From: Paenibacillus senegalensis JC66 | GTDB lineage: Bacteria > Bacillota > Bacilli > Paenibacillales > NBRC-103111 | DNA: 64,000 bases | Assembly (NCBI RefSeq): GCF_000285515.1 | Contig: NZ_HE610959.1 | Location: 554,385 to 618,384 of the forward strand | Reading direction: 5' to 3' | Shown here: piece by piece, positions 35,388 through 46,510 of the stretch | How the letters are laid out: each line of letters opens with the position of its first letter | How positions within the stretch are numbered: position 1 is the first letter of the stretch | The notes under the pieces: generated by a model | Databases searched by the model: none | Seen by the model: the letters and a program-made list of their open reading frames with translations, nothing else | What the model was told of the DNA's origin: nothing | Made by a program: the position numbers and the translations under genes

Positions 35388-36653
35388 TTACTTCAAAGCG
35401 TAAATCAGGTTCTCCAAATTTTGCTCCATGATGGAAAAATAATCTTCTCCAGCTTCCATTTGCTTAGGGGTCAAGCCTTCAAGAGGATTGAGCACCCGTG
35501 TTTCTACCCCTGCATCGTTGGCTAATGTTTTGGCCAAGGAGTCGGATAACAATTCCTCGAAGAATATAACTTTGATCCCGTTATCCTGAACATGGCGTCG
35601 GATTCTCATCATGTCTTGCGCGGTGGGCTCTGCGTCTGGTGAAATGCCCATAATGGAGATTTGCTCCAAATTGTACTCATGAGCCAAATAGCCGAAAGCT
35701 TGATGAGTAACTACTATCTCCCGGCGGGTAACATCCTTAAGAGATTCCTGGAATTTGGCATGCAGCTGGTCAAACCGCTCCGCCAGTTCATTATAGTTGG
35801 CCTCATAATCGGCTTGATTCGCCGGGTCAACGGCTACCAATGCGTTCTTGATCTTCTCAGCCATTTCCTTGGCATGAACCGGACTTAGCCACAAATGCGG
35901 GTCAAATTCATAGTCATGAGAATGTCCATGATGATCGTGTCCGGAATGGTCTTCCTCGTGCTCGTGCCCCTCGTGGTCATGATCCGCGTGGCCTTCCTCG
36001 TGCTCATGCCCCTCGTGGTCATGATCCGCGTGGCCTTCCTCGTGCTCATGACCCTCGTGATCATGATCCGCGTGGCCTTCCTCATGCTCATGCCCCTCGT
36101 GGTCATGATCCGCATGGCCTTCCTCGTGCTCATGCCCTTCATGATCGTGATCCGCGTGGCCTTCCTCGTGCTCATGCCCTTCATGATCGTGATCCGCGTG
36201 GCCTTCCTCGTGCTCATGCCCTTCATGATCGTGATCCGCGTGGCCTTCGCCAGGAATTCGAGCAATCCCTTCACTCGCCTCTACTACCATAACTTCAGAG
36301 CCATCCAGTGTTTTCATGACAGAATCCACCCACACCTCGAAATCGTTGCCTTGATAAATAAATAAGTCCGCATTTCGAATTGTAGTAATATCCCGGCTTT
36401 TAGGTGTCCAATCATGAGGCTCTACACCAGCTGGTACGAGCATCGTCATGTTGACATGATCTCCGCCAATTTTGGAAGCAAAATCATACAGCGGATAAAA
36501 GCTGGTGACCACCTCTACCAAGCCTTCCGCAGATTCAGCAGGACCTTCATTCTCCGCTGGATTGCTATTGCTGCCGCAGCCGGCAAGTATCACCACCGAA
36601 ATGATAGCTATAAAAAAAGAAAGTTTTAAGGCAGGGTTCTTCTTCATTGTCAT
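35388..36653 (-). CDS. znuA: Zinc-binding lipoprotein of a ZnuABC importer, with expanded His-rich loop
   Basis: Extracellular metal-binding component. The signal peptide ends in the lipobox ILAGC (Cys about residue 26). The family core is present: SFYPLYDFASKIGGDHVNM, LVPAGVEPHDWTPKSRD (ligand His), DPHLWLSPVHAKEMA (ligand His), VTHQAFGYLAHEY (ligand His) and the late EELLSDSLAKTLA. Between the first two ligands there are seven perfect copies of HADHDHEGHEHEEG (the last ends in D), then HSGHDHHGHSH. This makes the protein about 100 residues longer than usual (421). AGGAG precedes ATG 36653. A Zur-like box and a strong promoter lie just upstream. Confidence 0.95.
   Translation of the reverse strand: MTMKKNPALKLSFFIAIISVVILAGCGSNSNPAENEGPAESAEGLVEVVTSFYPLYDFASKIGGDHVNMTMLVPAGVEPHDWTPKSRDITTIRNADLFIYQGNDFEVWVDSVMKTLDGSEVMVVEASEGIARIPGEGHADHDHEGHEHEEGHADHDHEGHEHEEGHADHDHEGHEHEEGHADHDHEGHEHEEGHADHDHEGHEHEEGHADHDHEGHEHEEGHADHDHEGHEHEEDHSGHDHHGHSHDYEFDPHLWLSPVHAKEMAEKIKNALVAVDPANQADYEANYNELAERFDQLHAKFQESLKDVTRREIVVTHQAFGYLAHEYNLEQISIMGISPDAEPTAQDMMRIRRHVQDNGIKVIFFEELLSDSLAKTLANDAGVETRVLNPLEGLTPKQMEAGEDYFSIMEQNLENLIYALK
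35949..36242 (-). repeat. Seven tandem 42-bp repeats encoding His-rich units in znuA
   Basis: Each 42-bp unit encodes the same 14 residues, with a few synonymous differences (for example GTG/ATG-side third-base changes), so selection for the protein sequence is likely. Copy number may vary by slippage or recombination. Confidence 0.9.
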
Positions 36654-36668
36654 TATGTTCTCCTTTGT

Positions 36669-36728
36669 AAATCGTAATTATGTTAATTTACAAAATTGAT
36701 TATACGAGTCCTCTTCTCTGATTGTCAA
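36669..36728 (-). promoter_or_regulatory. znuA promoter with Zur-like operator
   Basis: On the minus strand TTGACA (36728-36723), an 18-bp spacer and TATAAT (36704-36699) form a consensus sigma-A promoter. Immediately downstream, 36669-36689 reads AAATCGTAAT on one half, matching half of the Zur box AAATCGTAATnATTACGATTT, with an imperfect other half. Placement over the transcription start would suit repression by Zur with zinc. Confidence 0.65.
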
Positions 36729-36902
36729 TGCAAATCATAAAATTTACTATTTGAGTTTTTACCTTTCTAATGCGGAACCAATAAAACTGCTTCAATAATT
36801 GCCCCTCAAACAAACAGAGTTTTCCGGTGTTAGCCAATCTTTTTTTCCGTACCTGGAAGGTTGCAAAAAGGACGGTTGCATAAAGTCAAGATCCCTCTAA
36901 TG

Positions 36903-36936
36903 TAAAAAGCTAGCCTCCCGCTTGGAAAGCTAGCTT
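36903..36936 (-). terminator. Terminator of metG
   Basis: AAGCTAGC and GCTAGCTT flank a 14-nt loop, followed by T5 on the minus strand. It lies 21 bp after the metG stop. Confidence 0.8.
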
Positions 36937-36956
36937 CACCTTTCATTGCCATCACT

Positions 36957-39008
<2,052 letters not shown>

Positions 39009-39061
39009 TCATCAGCTTCAATAAGGGCGGTTCCTTCTCCCGTTAGGTATAAAGCCATATG

Positions 39062-39343
39062 CAAAAAAGCTCTCGTCCATCTTGGGACGAGAGCCGACAG
39101 CTCACGCGGTACCACCCAGGTTTCACCGAATTCTCACGAATTCGGGCTCAGCAGTCTTATGTACAGACCTGCCCCTTAACGCGGGATACGTCACTCCCTT
39201 ACCTTAAGCCTGGCCAGGCTCGAAAGCGAATTCTCCAGGACCATCTTCCTAGGTGTGCCTATACCGGTTTTCAGCTCACTCCGGCTCTCTGCAATAGGCA
39301 GCTTCCAAGTACTTATCCCTTCATCGAATATAGATGTATAGTT
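39062..39343 (-). ncRNA. T-box riboswitch (methionine) in the metG leader
   Basis: On the minus strand the T-box core TGGGTGGTACCGCG (39118-39105) is followed by a terminator, GCTCTCGTCC paired with GGACGAGAGC and then T6 (39094-39063). Upstream is a Stem I region with AGAG and GAG loop elements and paired TGCCTA/TAGGCA arms. The likely specifier is ATG at 39244-39242 in a GGAAGATGG loop, as expected for methionine. Uncharged tRNA-Met would stabilise the antiterminator. Confidence 0.92.
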
Positions 39344-39349
39344 AACCAA

Positions 39350-39379
39350 AATATACCTAACCGAAAGAGCTTCTGTCAA
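39350..39379 (-). promoter_or_regulatory. Sigma-A promoter of the metG T-box transcript
   Basis: On the minus strand TTGACA (39379-39374), 18 bp, then TATATT (39355-39350). The -35 lies in the end of yidD. It predicts a start just before Stem I of the T-box. Confidence 0.6.
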
Positions 39380-39627
39380 GCTTCAGAGCTTTTCCTCCGT
39401 GTGGAATTAGCGGCTGGAGGCACAGGATCAATCCCCCCGGGATGAAACGGGTGACACTTGCATATTCGCTTTATGCTGAGCAAGCTCCCTTTCCAGGCTC
39501 CATGGTTCTCTATACTCTCAAGAGCATATTGGGAACAGGTGGGATAGAAGCGGCAGGTCGGGGGCTTTAAAGGCGAAATGAACTTTCGGTAAAAAAGCAC
39601 AGGTGCTTTCAAAACGGTTCTCATCAT
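39376..39627 (-). CDS. yidD: YidD, membrane protein insertion efficiency factor
   Basis: 83 residues, with the family pattern [30 protein letters not shown] (written over residues 11-40, split here by function): the Cys pair in [10 protein letters not shown], then [10 protein letters not shown] at the C-terminus. It is thought to assist YidC/Sec insertion at the inner membrane. Double ATG at 39627 after GAGGGGG. Confidence 0.93.
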   Translation of the reverse strand: MMRTVLKAPVLFYRKFISPLKPPTCRFYPTCSQYALESIENHGAWKGSLLSIKRICKCHPFHPGGIDPVPPAANSTRRKSSEA

Positions 39628-39841
39628 ACGGGTGCCCCCTCTCTTCGTAGCTGGTATACTATTGACTGAACTGTTTTATCAATGATTATTCCCATAATGC
39701 CGTATTTTAAAGCTATCGTCAACCGGTCAACCGGCGCGTGCATCACAATTGAAATAATAAGCGCCTTTAGTTTAAGCTGCTCCCCTTTCGTTCATCCTAC
39801 TGATAGGGTAATTTAACATGACAAAAAGGAGAACTAGCAAT

Positions 39842-40039
39842 ATGGAAACGCACAAACTAAAGGGCGCAATCCGCCGGCTTCGTGACAAGCAGGCAGTACC
39901 CCGTTTATCCTTTTACCGGATGGTCAAAGGTCCCGAATTTGCAGAGCTTCATCGTTTCTATGAAGAAGGCATAGGAATACAGTCCCAAATCGAGTTCGAA
40001 GCCTTGCTCGCCAAGCTGGAGCAGACCTATTGTCCGTAG
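39842..40039 (+). CDS. Uncharacterised small protein
   Basis: 65 residues, charged and mostly helical, ending LLAKLEQTYCP; no membrane segment and no family I recognise. AAGGAG lies 10 bp before ATG 39842. An in-frame ATG at 39818 has no ribosome binding site. It precedes the PAP2 gene by about 70 bp on the same strand and may be cotranscribed. Confidence 0.6.
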   Translation: METHKLKGAIRRLRDKQAVPRLSFYRMVKGPEFAELHRFYEEGIGIQSQIEFEALLAKLEQTYCP

Positions 40040-40107
40040 ATCTCCAACACGCGCATCCTGAGATTTTGATCCCATCATCTCAAAACTGAATTTATAGGAG
40101 AGCTTGT

Positions 40108-40767
40108 ATGAAATCTGGCAGCAATCGCCGCTCATCTTTTTGGTTTCTAGCCGCAGTATTAGTCATTGCGTTCCTAGTTGTTCAATTTCTCATTCTGGCA
40201 CATGGTGTTCAAACTAATGCAGTTCTGGAAATCGATACCAGGTTAATGAAGTGGGCACGCTCCATTACGCATCCTGGCTTAACGGATATCATGCTGTTTA
40301 TAACGTGGCTAGGGGATATAGAGGTTTTGACCGCTATCGCCATTACGGTTATCGCCATCCTGCTATTAAAACGTCATTGGCTGGAGTCAGTGTACTTTTG
40401 CTGCACGGCCGCACTAACCCCTATCTTTAACTCGGGTCTTAAAAACTGGCTGAAGCGCGAAAGACCGGATGTAGAGAGAATCATTGAAGCCGCCGGCTTC
40501 AGCTTTCCAAGCGGACATACAATGGGAGCCATCGTGATTTATGGAATGATCGGTTGGCTGATAGGCCGTCAGCTTGCTTCTTCTCCCCGCAGGTGGGCAG
40601 TTGGCGCTGCCGCCGTGCTATTGATTGCGCTCATCGGGTACAGCCGTATTTATTTAGGCGTGCATTATCCTAGCGATATTATGGCTGGTCTGGCTGCCGG
40701 GGCAAGCCTGCTGATCATCAGCCAATTGCTGCTGCGCGGGATCCGGGGTCTCCTGGACAAGCCTTAG
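40108..40767 (+). CDS. PAP2 family phosphatase
   Basis: 219 residues with about six membrane helices. The three phosphatase motifs are present: KNWLKRERPD, PSGHT and SRIYLGVHYPSD, whose two His residues make the catalytic pair. Likely substrates are lipid pyrophosphates such as undecaprenyl-PP or phosphatidyl phosphates. AGGAGAG precedes ATG 40108. Confidence 0.93.
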   Translation: MKSGSNRRSSFWFLAAVLVIAFLVVQFLILAHGVQTNAVLEIDTRLMKWARSITHPGLTDIMLFITWLGDIEVLTAIAITVIAILLLKRHWLESVYFCCTAALTPIFNSGLKNWLKRERPDVERIIEAAGFSFPSGHTMGAIVIYGMIGWLIGRQLASSPRRWAVGAAAVLLIALIGYSRIYLGVHYPSDIMAGLAAGASLLIISQLLLRGIRGLLDKP

Positions 40768-40794
40768 ATGGAAGGCTGATCGATAAGAATCTTA

Positions 40795-41400
40795 CTATCG
40801 GAGCCTTCTCATCGTCAGGGAAAAAATGGCCATTAAAGCGAAGCCGCCAATAAAACCGCCAAGATGTCCAAAGAAGCTTACTCCCGGCAGCAGCGAATAA
40901 ATCAAGCCCACAATCAAAATCGTTTTAATCGTTTGGCCGGACTGGGCATCCAGCACATCCTTCCGGAAGATGGCCAGGAACAAATAAGCGGCGAACACCC
41001 CATACACTGCTCCTGAAGCCCCGGCCGAAACGGTCCGTTCGCTCATCAGCAAATAGCTGATGAGGCTTCCCGAGAATCCGCTAAGCAGATAGAATAAAAG
41101 GTAACGGAACGAGCCTATCATTCTTTCCAGCGGAGGGGCGAACACATATAAAGCAAAACAATTCATCAGCAGATGCATAAATCCAAAGTGCAAAAACATA
41201 GAGGCGAAATAACGCCACCATTCCGGTGAAAACCCGCTTAAGCGGAACATCGCACCGAAGTTGATCATGGTCGCCATATCACTTGTGGAACCCACCACTT
41301 CCATAATGATAAACAACACAATATTAATGATAAGAATTAATGAGGTAATCGGATAATACCTTATGTATTCTTTCAAGCTTTCCCTTCTCATGAAAATCAC
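40795..41400 (-). CDS. Rhomboid family intramembrane serine protease
   Basis: 201 residues with six membrane helices. HFGFMHLLMNCFALYVF has the conserved HxxxN, the catalytic Ser is in GASGAVYG and the His in FFGHLGGFIGG. GTG 41400 fits GGGGGAG with 6-bp spacing; an ATG three codons on is the alternative. The nudix gene lies upstream on the same strand. Confidence 0.93.
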   Translation of the reverse strand: MIFMRRESLKEYIRYYPITSLILIINIVLFIIMEVVGSTSDMATMINFGAMFRLSGFSPEWWRYFASMFLHFGFMHLLMNCFALYVFAPPLERMIGSFRYLLFYLLSGFSGSLISYLLMSERTVSAGASGAVYGVFAAYLFLAIFRKDVLDAQSGQTIKTILIVGLIYSLLPGVSFFGHLGGFIGGFALMAIFSLTMRRLR

Positions 41401-41453
41401 AAGATGCTCCCCCTTCCTCGGGATGCCCTGTCAGGGCTTTGAAGTCTACCCAA

Positions 41454-41936
41454 CTAATCGCCCATTTTTTTATTCACTAAATGCACCACCGGTTGAGGTC
41501 CCGCCCGCAGTACTTCCAATATCCCTGTGGGATAGACAGGGCGGCTGCTGATTTTGTTCAAGGTCCTCCAAACCAGCTTGACGGTGGAATGCTCATTATG
41601 CCACCTTACTTGCTCCATCTTCATCTCACTGTCCTTAGCCAGCGTGCACCAATGGATAAGCGTTACATCATGTCTTTTCCGCGTATCATACTCAAATAAA
41701 TTCTCGCTAATAGCTGCAAGGTCGCCTACAACATAATCCAGATTGAACTCCTCCTGCAGCTCCCTCATAATGGTTGTTCCGGCTGTTTCACCGAATTCTA
41801 TAGACCCGCCGGGAAAACGGTAAAATGATTCCGATTGATCGCATTGAACCAGGACATGCGGCCCGGATGGCTTGTCGGAGAACGGGCTTTGGAACGTTTT
41901 CATGACGATCCCCTCCGCCCGGATACGTGGTTTCAT
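41454..41936 (-). CDS. Nudix hydrolase
   Basis: 160 residues. The Nudix box runs from GGSIEFGETAGTTIMREL to QEEF, with the REUxEE core intact; the usual following Gly is replaced by Phe. The substrate cannot be told. It sits upstream of the rhomboid gene, with GGGGGAG before ATG 41936. Confidence 0.88.
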   Translation of the reverse strand: MKPRIRAEGIVMKTFQSPFSDKPSGPHVLVQCDQSESFYRFPGGSIEFGETAGTTIMRELQEEFNLDYVVGDLAAISENLFEYDTRKRHDVTLIHWCTLAKDSEMKMEQVRWHNEHSTVKLVWRTLNKISSRPVYPTGILEVLRAGPQPVVHLVNKKMGD

Positions 41937-42019
41937 CAGATGCTCCCCCTTCTAAAATTATGTTAAGCTGCTATGGACCTGCCTCCCGGCCATCCTTTAT
42001 CTCCCTCTCGTTGCAAACA

Positions 42020-43155
42020 CTACTGATTAACCATACCAATATTTCTAAGATGATATTCGTATGTTATTTGTATGTCGGCTTGCGGATACTCTTGCAGCCA
42101 ATCGATCTGCTTCCATATTTTTGGGTAGAAAGCCTTAATTAGACCGCCATAGCCAATCGTATCCACCTTGAAATCATGCTGCAGTCGATCGATCAGTGTC
42201 TCGCTACGTTTATTCAATATTTCCTCCACTTTCTGTTCCAGTATACTGAACTGATCAACGGTAAACAAATTTTTTCCGTTGTTTTCTCATTCACCTGACC
42301 CTCCATCTCCATACTCGTGCGGATGACAAGTTTCCCATTATCATAACTGACTTTGTTTCGTTCACGGATCATCTCCAAGGTTAGAAAAACAAAGCCGCCA
42401 TCCTCAAACTCCACCAGCAGCTCTTCTCCGTTCCTATTCTCCCTTACCCTCATCAAATCCCACGTTGGCTTTGGGCCTAACTGGCCAATCATCCGATCCT
42501 CCTTAAAAAGTGCTATGCCTGCCCACTGCACTTCATTTTTATCAATATGAAAATAATTCAAGAAAGGCTGGCGGTTCGGTGAAACTACATCAATCAAAAA
42601 ATCACCCAAAATCATATTGGGAATTCTCTCCATAGAAATTCCCGATTGAAGCAGCCTCATAGTAAATACTGTGGGAATTTGCGTTAATGGCGGGGCTGCC
42701 GTGAGCAGATCGACTCCTTCACCCTTAACTACAACCGGCCATAACAATCTGCGAATATCAGGCTGACGTCTGAAGGGATCCAGAATCGGTTGAATCCCCT
42801 CTTTAGCTACAGCTTCACCTATGGCAATAATCCTCGTATGGCCAAAAAACAGCTCTTCGTTCAGACGCCTTTGCATTTTTTGGAAGCATTCATTAAGCGT
42901 TCTGCCAGTCGCGCTCACGACCTGCACCGTCTGCTTGCCATCCTTGCCTTCAGCGCCGCCTGTAGATCCCGCTACTTTAAACGGTATGGCAATTTGAATA
43001 GATACTTTGTACTGCTTAGGATTGTCCGGGTCTTTGTCAACGGCTATAGCTAACGCGGCGGTTCTCTCTTCAATTTCTTTTCGATCCCAGCAACCCGTCA
43101 GACAAAGCAGAGGAAGAATAATCAATAAACAAATTATTATTTTTTTAAATCGCAT
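42020..43155 (-). pseudogene. GerAC-type germinant receptor C subunit, frameshifted
   Basis: A lipoprotein of the Ger(x)C family: signal peptide with lipobox LTGCWD, RTLNECFQKMQRRLNEELFFGHTR, and the later PFLNYFHIDKN and WAGIALFK regions. The frame from 43155 runs to 42214 but becomes unrelated after EGQVNEKTTEK. The expected C-terminal domain (FTVDQFSILEQKVEEILNK to QITYEYHLRNIG) continues in the -1 frame to the stop at 42020. The switch is at a run of six A on the coding strand (42275-42270); one more A would restore about 378 residues. It may be an inactivating deletion, a sequencing error or slippage. Confidence 0.85.
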
Positions 43156-43179
43156 AGTGCCCGCCCCTTCTTATGAATG

Positions 43180-44400
43180 CTAGTCCTTGGACTGGTCAAA
43201 TTGCTGACTTGATGCTTCGTCCGGGTGCACGGTGATCTTCTTGCCTCGGATAACAGCAATGAACAAAAGAATTATAGGGAGAATAAAGAAAAACAAGCCT
43301 ACCGTTCTGCCTATCATGGCCTGGAATTCGAACAGCCTCTTCAAGTTCGGGATGCTCATGGAAATAGAGTATATGAAAGGAAGCAGCAGGAGGCCGACCC
43401 AGCGTTGGCTGCTAACTTTAAAAACCTTCATTACGGTAGTAACGGAGGCAAAGTAATAATTACCTACTGTAGTAAACACGGCAAACACCCAAACCGCCAG
43501 AAATAGAGACTCCACTCTTTCCAGAACCGCTCCCGGCACGTCGATAGTTTTAACCAGCTCTAGCGTCGGCCAGGTTAATAAATTCAATTCATGTACGCCA
43601 AAAACGGAAATACCCGCTACCGTGATTAAGGTATACGTAAATATCGGGATGGATACACCGAATATGTTGTATTTTACCAGCTTGGAAGGCCGGGGCGTAA
43701 GGCGGTCAGAAAAAGCTAACAGTAATTCAATACCGATATAGCTGGTCGCAGAACCAAGCGTGGCTTTGAGGATTAGGCCCCAATCTACGTCAAAGAGCGG
43801 CAGCAGATGATCGAGCTTTGCGCTTTTAAACGATGATAAGGAAATGATAAGCACGGGAAACAAAATAAGAATAAGCATAAATTCGTTAACACGTGCCAAC
43901 ACCTCTATATCGTGAGTAACGAACATATAAGAAACGAGCAGGATTAATATAATGATCACTTCAAGCGGTGTTCTAGGAAGCAGCATGGTTGATACCACTT
44001 CGCCGAATATTCTTGCTGCGATTCCGGATACTAGCAGCCACAACAGGATGATGATGAGCGATACCGGAAAGGACAACACCCGTCCTATCCATGGATAGCG
44101 TTCACTCCCTATAATTCGCGGAAGGTATTCGGTAATGCTTTCTCCCTGGAACCGCAGCGTTAGCTTGCTAATAAAATACAAAGCAAGGATTGAAAATAAG
44201 CCTCCCCAAATCGGAGTGAGCCAACCGGCCTCATTGATTCCCCCTTCTACTGCTGTACGCGGCAAAGTGAGTACTCCTACACCAATCGCTGTACTGGCCA
44301 AGATTGAGGAGTTTTGCACTTCATTGAAGGCAAACTTCGGCGATTTCGACTCATGATTGGGTGGAGTCGTCCCGTCCAGATTGTTCCGCTGCTTTTCCAT
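43180..44400 (-). CDS. Spore germination permease (GerB family)
   Basis: 406 residues, about ten membrane helices of the APC-type spore germination family. FNEVQNSSILASTAIGVGVLTLPR is at the start (split over the first helix), followed by WIGRVLSFPVSL and YIGIELLLAF. In GerA-type receptors this subunit recognises germinants in the inner spore membrane. It overlaps the 3' end of the A-subunit gene by 50 bp and precedes the frameshifted C subunit, giving the usual A-B-C order. Confidence 0.93.
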   Translation of the reverse strand: MEKQRNNLDGTTPPNHESKSPKFAFNEVQNSSILASTAIGVGVLTLPRTAVEGGINEAGWLTPIWGGLFSILALYFISKLTLRFQGESITEYLPRIIGSERYPWIGRVLSFPVSLIIILLWLLVSGIAARIFGEVVSTMLLPRTPLEVIIILILLVSYMFVTHDIEVLARVNEFMLILILFPVLIISLSSFKSAKLDHLLPLFDVDWGLILKATLGSATSYIGIELLLAFSDRLTPRPSKLVKYNIFGVSIPIFTYTLITVAGISVFGVHELNLLTWPTLELVKTIDVPGAVLERVESLFLAVWVFAVFTTVGNYYFASVTTVMKVFKVSSQRWVGLLLLPFIYSISMSIPNLKRLFEFQAMIGRTVGLFFFILPIILLFIAVIRGKKITVHPDEASSQQFDQSKD

Positions 44401-46024
44401 TTGAGTTCACTCCAGCCTGATCGGCCCCCTCCCTTTTCCTGTTCGCGGGTTGAAAGGAAATCGGCCTTTGTTTCATACGGTAAAGGGGTGCGCGAATAAT
44501 TGTGTCTTTCAGATCTTTCAAATGCATAGGCGCAAAGGGAGCCATATAAGGAACGCCAAAAGATTTGAGTGAGCATAAATGAATGATCAGTACGATTAAA
44601 AGCAGCATGATCCCGTACAAGCCGAACACGCCAGCGGCCAGCATCATCGGAAAACGCAGCATTCTAAGGGCGATAGCTGCACTGTAGCTCGGCGAGGCAA
44701 AGGAGCCGATGGTCGTCAGAGCAACGATAATGACCATAATGGGGCTTACGATACCGGCCTGCACAGCTGCTTGTCCGACAACCAGCGCGCCAACGATTCC
44801 AATCGTTTGGCCAATTGGTCCAGGCAGCCTCACACTCGCTTCCCGCAATATTTCCATTGCTACCTCCATCAAGAAAGCCTCAACAATCGATGGAAAAGGA
44901 ACGGTGGATCTTCCGGCAGCCATCGCAAACACTAGCCGGGAAGGTATCATTTCGGGGTGATAGGACGAAAAAGCGATGTAGAGAGAAGGCAGCAGCAGAG
45001 CCATAGCCATACTGATGATCCGCACTCCCCGAATTAAGGTTCCGATTAAGACACGCTCGTAGTAATCCTCCGGGCTTTGATAAAACTGCGAGAATATAGC
45101 AGGGGCAATCAGCACGAATGGAGTTCCGTCTACAAGAATAATGACCTTGCCTTCCAGCAGGTTTGCTGTGGCTTTGTCCGGCCGCTCCGTGTTCTGGATG
45201 AGAGGGAATGGCGTCCAGTGATTGTCTTCGATAAACTGCTCGATATATCCGCTCTCCAAGGCTCCGTCAATGTCGATGCCGCGGATTCGCTCCACCACCT
45301 GATCGACAATGGATTGGTCAGCCAAATTTTCAATATACATAACAGCAACATTCGTGTTGGACCGCCTGCCCACCATCAGGTTCTTAAAGCGAAGATCGGG
45401 ATCCTTCAGACGAAGCCGGATTAATGCGGAGTTGGTGCGGAGGGTTTCCGTAAATCCGTCCCGCGGCCCCCTTACTACGGACTCCGTCTGCGGCTCTTCT
45501 ACCCCTCTCCGGTCCCACCCCTTGGTATTGATTAGCAGAGAAGTTGCAGAATTATCCAGCAGCAATGCGGAATCTCCGGACAAAACACATTTGTAAACTT
45601 CCTGGAATGTTGTCCCTTTGTCTACCTCGCCGGAAGGCAATCCGTAGTTCTTGATCTGCAGACTCAGGTCCATCTCTTGCTCCTGATCCGTTAATTCATC
45701 CGGAAGACGCAGCTCAAACATGGAAGCACGTAAAATGAAGTGGCCAGCGGAATCAGCATTGACCAATCCATCAATATAGATTAAAGCGGCTTTCAGGTTC
45801 GGGTTTCCCTTGATTTGAAAATCCCGGATTACCAGATCATCGCTCTTTCCTATAGAATGACGGATTATCTCGAGATTGCGATCCAGCTCACGATATAGAG
45901 AGCGATTATCGGCGTCTGCAAGCTTTTGGTTAGAGTAAGCATCAATCACTCTTTGATGACGCTGCTGGCGTTTGGTGACCCATTTGGCAAACAGATTGGA
46001 TCGTTCTCCTGGCTTACGGCTCAC
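44351..46024 (-). CDS. Spore germination receptor A subunit (GerA family)
   Basis: 557 residues: an N-terminal soluble part (1-300, with SDDLVIRDFQIKG and GRRSNTNVAVMYIENLAD), then about five membrane helices with the conserved VDGTPFVLIAPAIFSQFYQSPEDYYER block (partly quoted) and RLPGPIGQTIGIVGALVVGQAAVQA region. Cation-channel role inferred for the family. GTG 46024 follows GGAGG by 8 bp. A sigma-G-like promoter lies about 40 bp upstream. Confidence 0.95.
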   Translation of the reverse strand: MSRKPGERSNLFAKWVTKRQQRHQRVIDAYSNQKLADADNRSLYRELDRNLEIIRHSIGKSDDLVIRDFQIKGNPNLKAALIYIDGLVNADSAGHFILRASMFELRLPDELTDQEQEMDLSLQIKNYGLPSGEVDKGTTFQEVYKCVLSGDSALLLDNSATSLLINTKGWDRRGVEEPQTESVVRGPRDGFTETLRTNSALIRLRLKDPDLRFKNLMVGRRSNTNVAVMYIENLADQSIVDQVVERIRGIDIDGALESGYIEQFIEDNHWTPFPLIQNTERPDKATANLLEGKVIILVDGTPFVLIAPAIFSQFYQSPEDYYERVLIGTLIRGVRIISMAMALLLPSLYIAFSSYHPEMIPSRLVFAMAAGRSTVPFPSIVEAFLMEVAMEILREASVRLPGPIGQTIGIVGALVVGQAAVQAGIVSPIMVIIVALTTIGSFASPSYSAAIALRMLRFPMMLAAGVFGLYGIMLLLIVLIIHLCSLKSFGVPYMAPFAPMHLKDLKDTIIRAPLYRMKQRPISFQPANRKREGADQAGVNSNGKAAEQSGRDDSTQS

Positions 46025-46060
46025 TCCTTATTCCTCCATTTGATTTTTAAGTGTTAAGGG

Positions 46061-46091
46061 TATTATGTTCCTGTTGTTTCCTTTTTATGAA
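46061..46091 (-). promoter_or_regulatory. Sigma-G-type promoter of the ger operon
   Basis: On the minus strand TTCATA (46091-46086), 18 bp, then CATAATA (46067-46061), which fits the sigma-G -10 CATnnTA. Ger operons are transcribed in the forespore by sigma-G, so the match is consistent. Confidence 0.55.
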
Positions 46092-46093
46092 AC

Positions 46094-46138
46094 TAAAAAA
46101 AGAGGACAAGCCCGCGTTATTCGGGTTCTTGTCCTCTT
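46094..46138 (-). terminator. Strong terminator upstream of the ger operon
   Basis: AGAGGACAAG (46101-46110) and CTTGTCCTCT (46128-46137), extended by CCCG/CGGG, followed by T6-7 on the minus strand. It ends the small gene at 46304. Confidence 0.85.
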
Positions 46139-46303
46139 TAAAGCTGATATTCACGCTTAGTGTTTAGCCCTTGATCTGATCGGCATATCGTTCATTTGCG
46201 GGGGGTTAGGCCGGAAGCATAATCCGGAAGAATGTTCCGCAGCACAACCAACCAGCAGACATTAGTTTTTTACCTCCTCAAAGATCTCCTGAAAGGATGG
46301 GAC

Positions 46304-46510
46304 CTAAGACGGTTTTTTGCGGCTGCGGGCAGCTCCGAGAATCAAGCCTGCCAAAAAGCCTACGGGAATTCCTATTGTCAAGCCTCTGCCCAGATTGTCG
46401 GCAATTACACCGCCAACACTGCCTAAAATGATGCCTATGGCGATTCCCCAGGCGAGATATACATTTTTGGTACGGGTTTGAGGATGATAGGGATCGTTCG
46501 GGCGACTCAT
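46304..46510 (-). CDS. Small glycine-rich membrane protein
   Basis: 68 residues; two membrane helices (about 19-37 and 44-62) rich in Gly (GIAIGIILGSVGGVIADNLG), reminiscent of glycine-zipper proteins, and a basic tail RSRKKPS. The function is unknown. GGAGGAG precedes ATG 46510. A terminator follows about 165 bp downstream. Confidence 0.65.
   Translation of the reverse strand: MSRPNDPYHPQTRTKNVYLAWGIAIGIILGSVGGVIADNLGRGLTIGIPVGFLAGLILGAARSRKKPS

Noticed and set aside
35885..36365. Long open frames in other registers over the znuA repeats (repetitive Met/Arg/Ile or Val/Leu/Met)
   Set aside because: They are by-products of the 42-bp repeat in znuA.
42260..42280. Programmed -1 frameshift in gerC
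   Set aside because: The A6 run is short and there is no clear stimulator; I keep a simple indel as the default, though slippage is not excluded.
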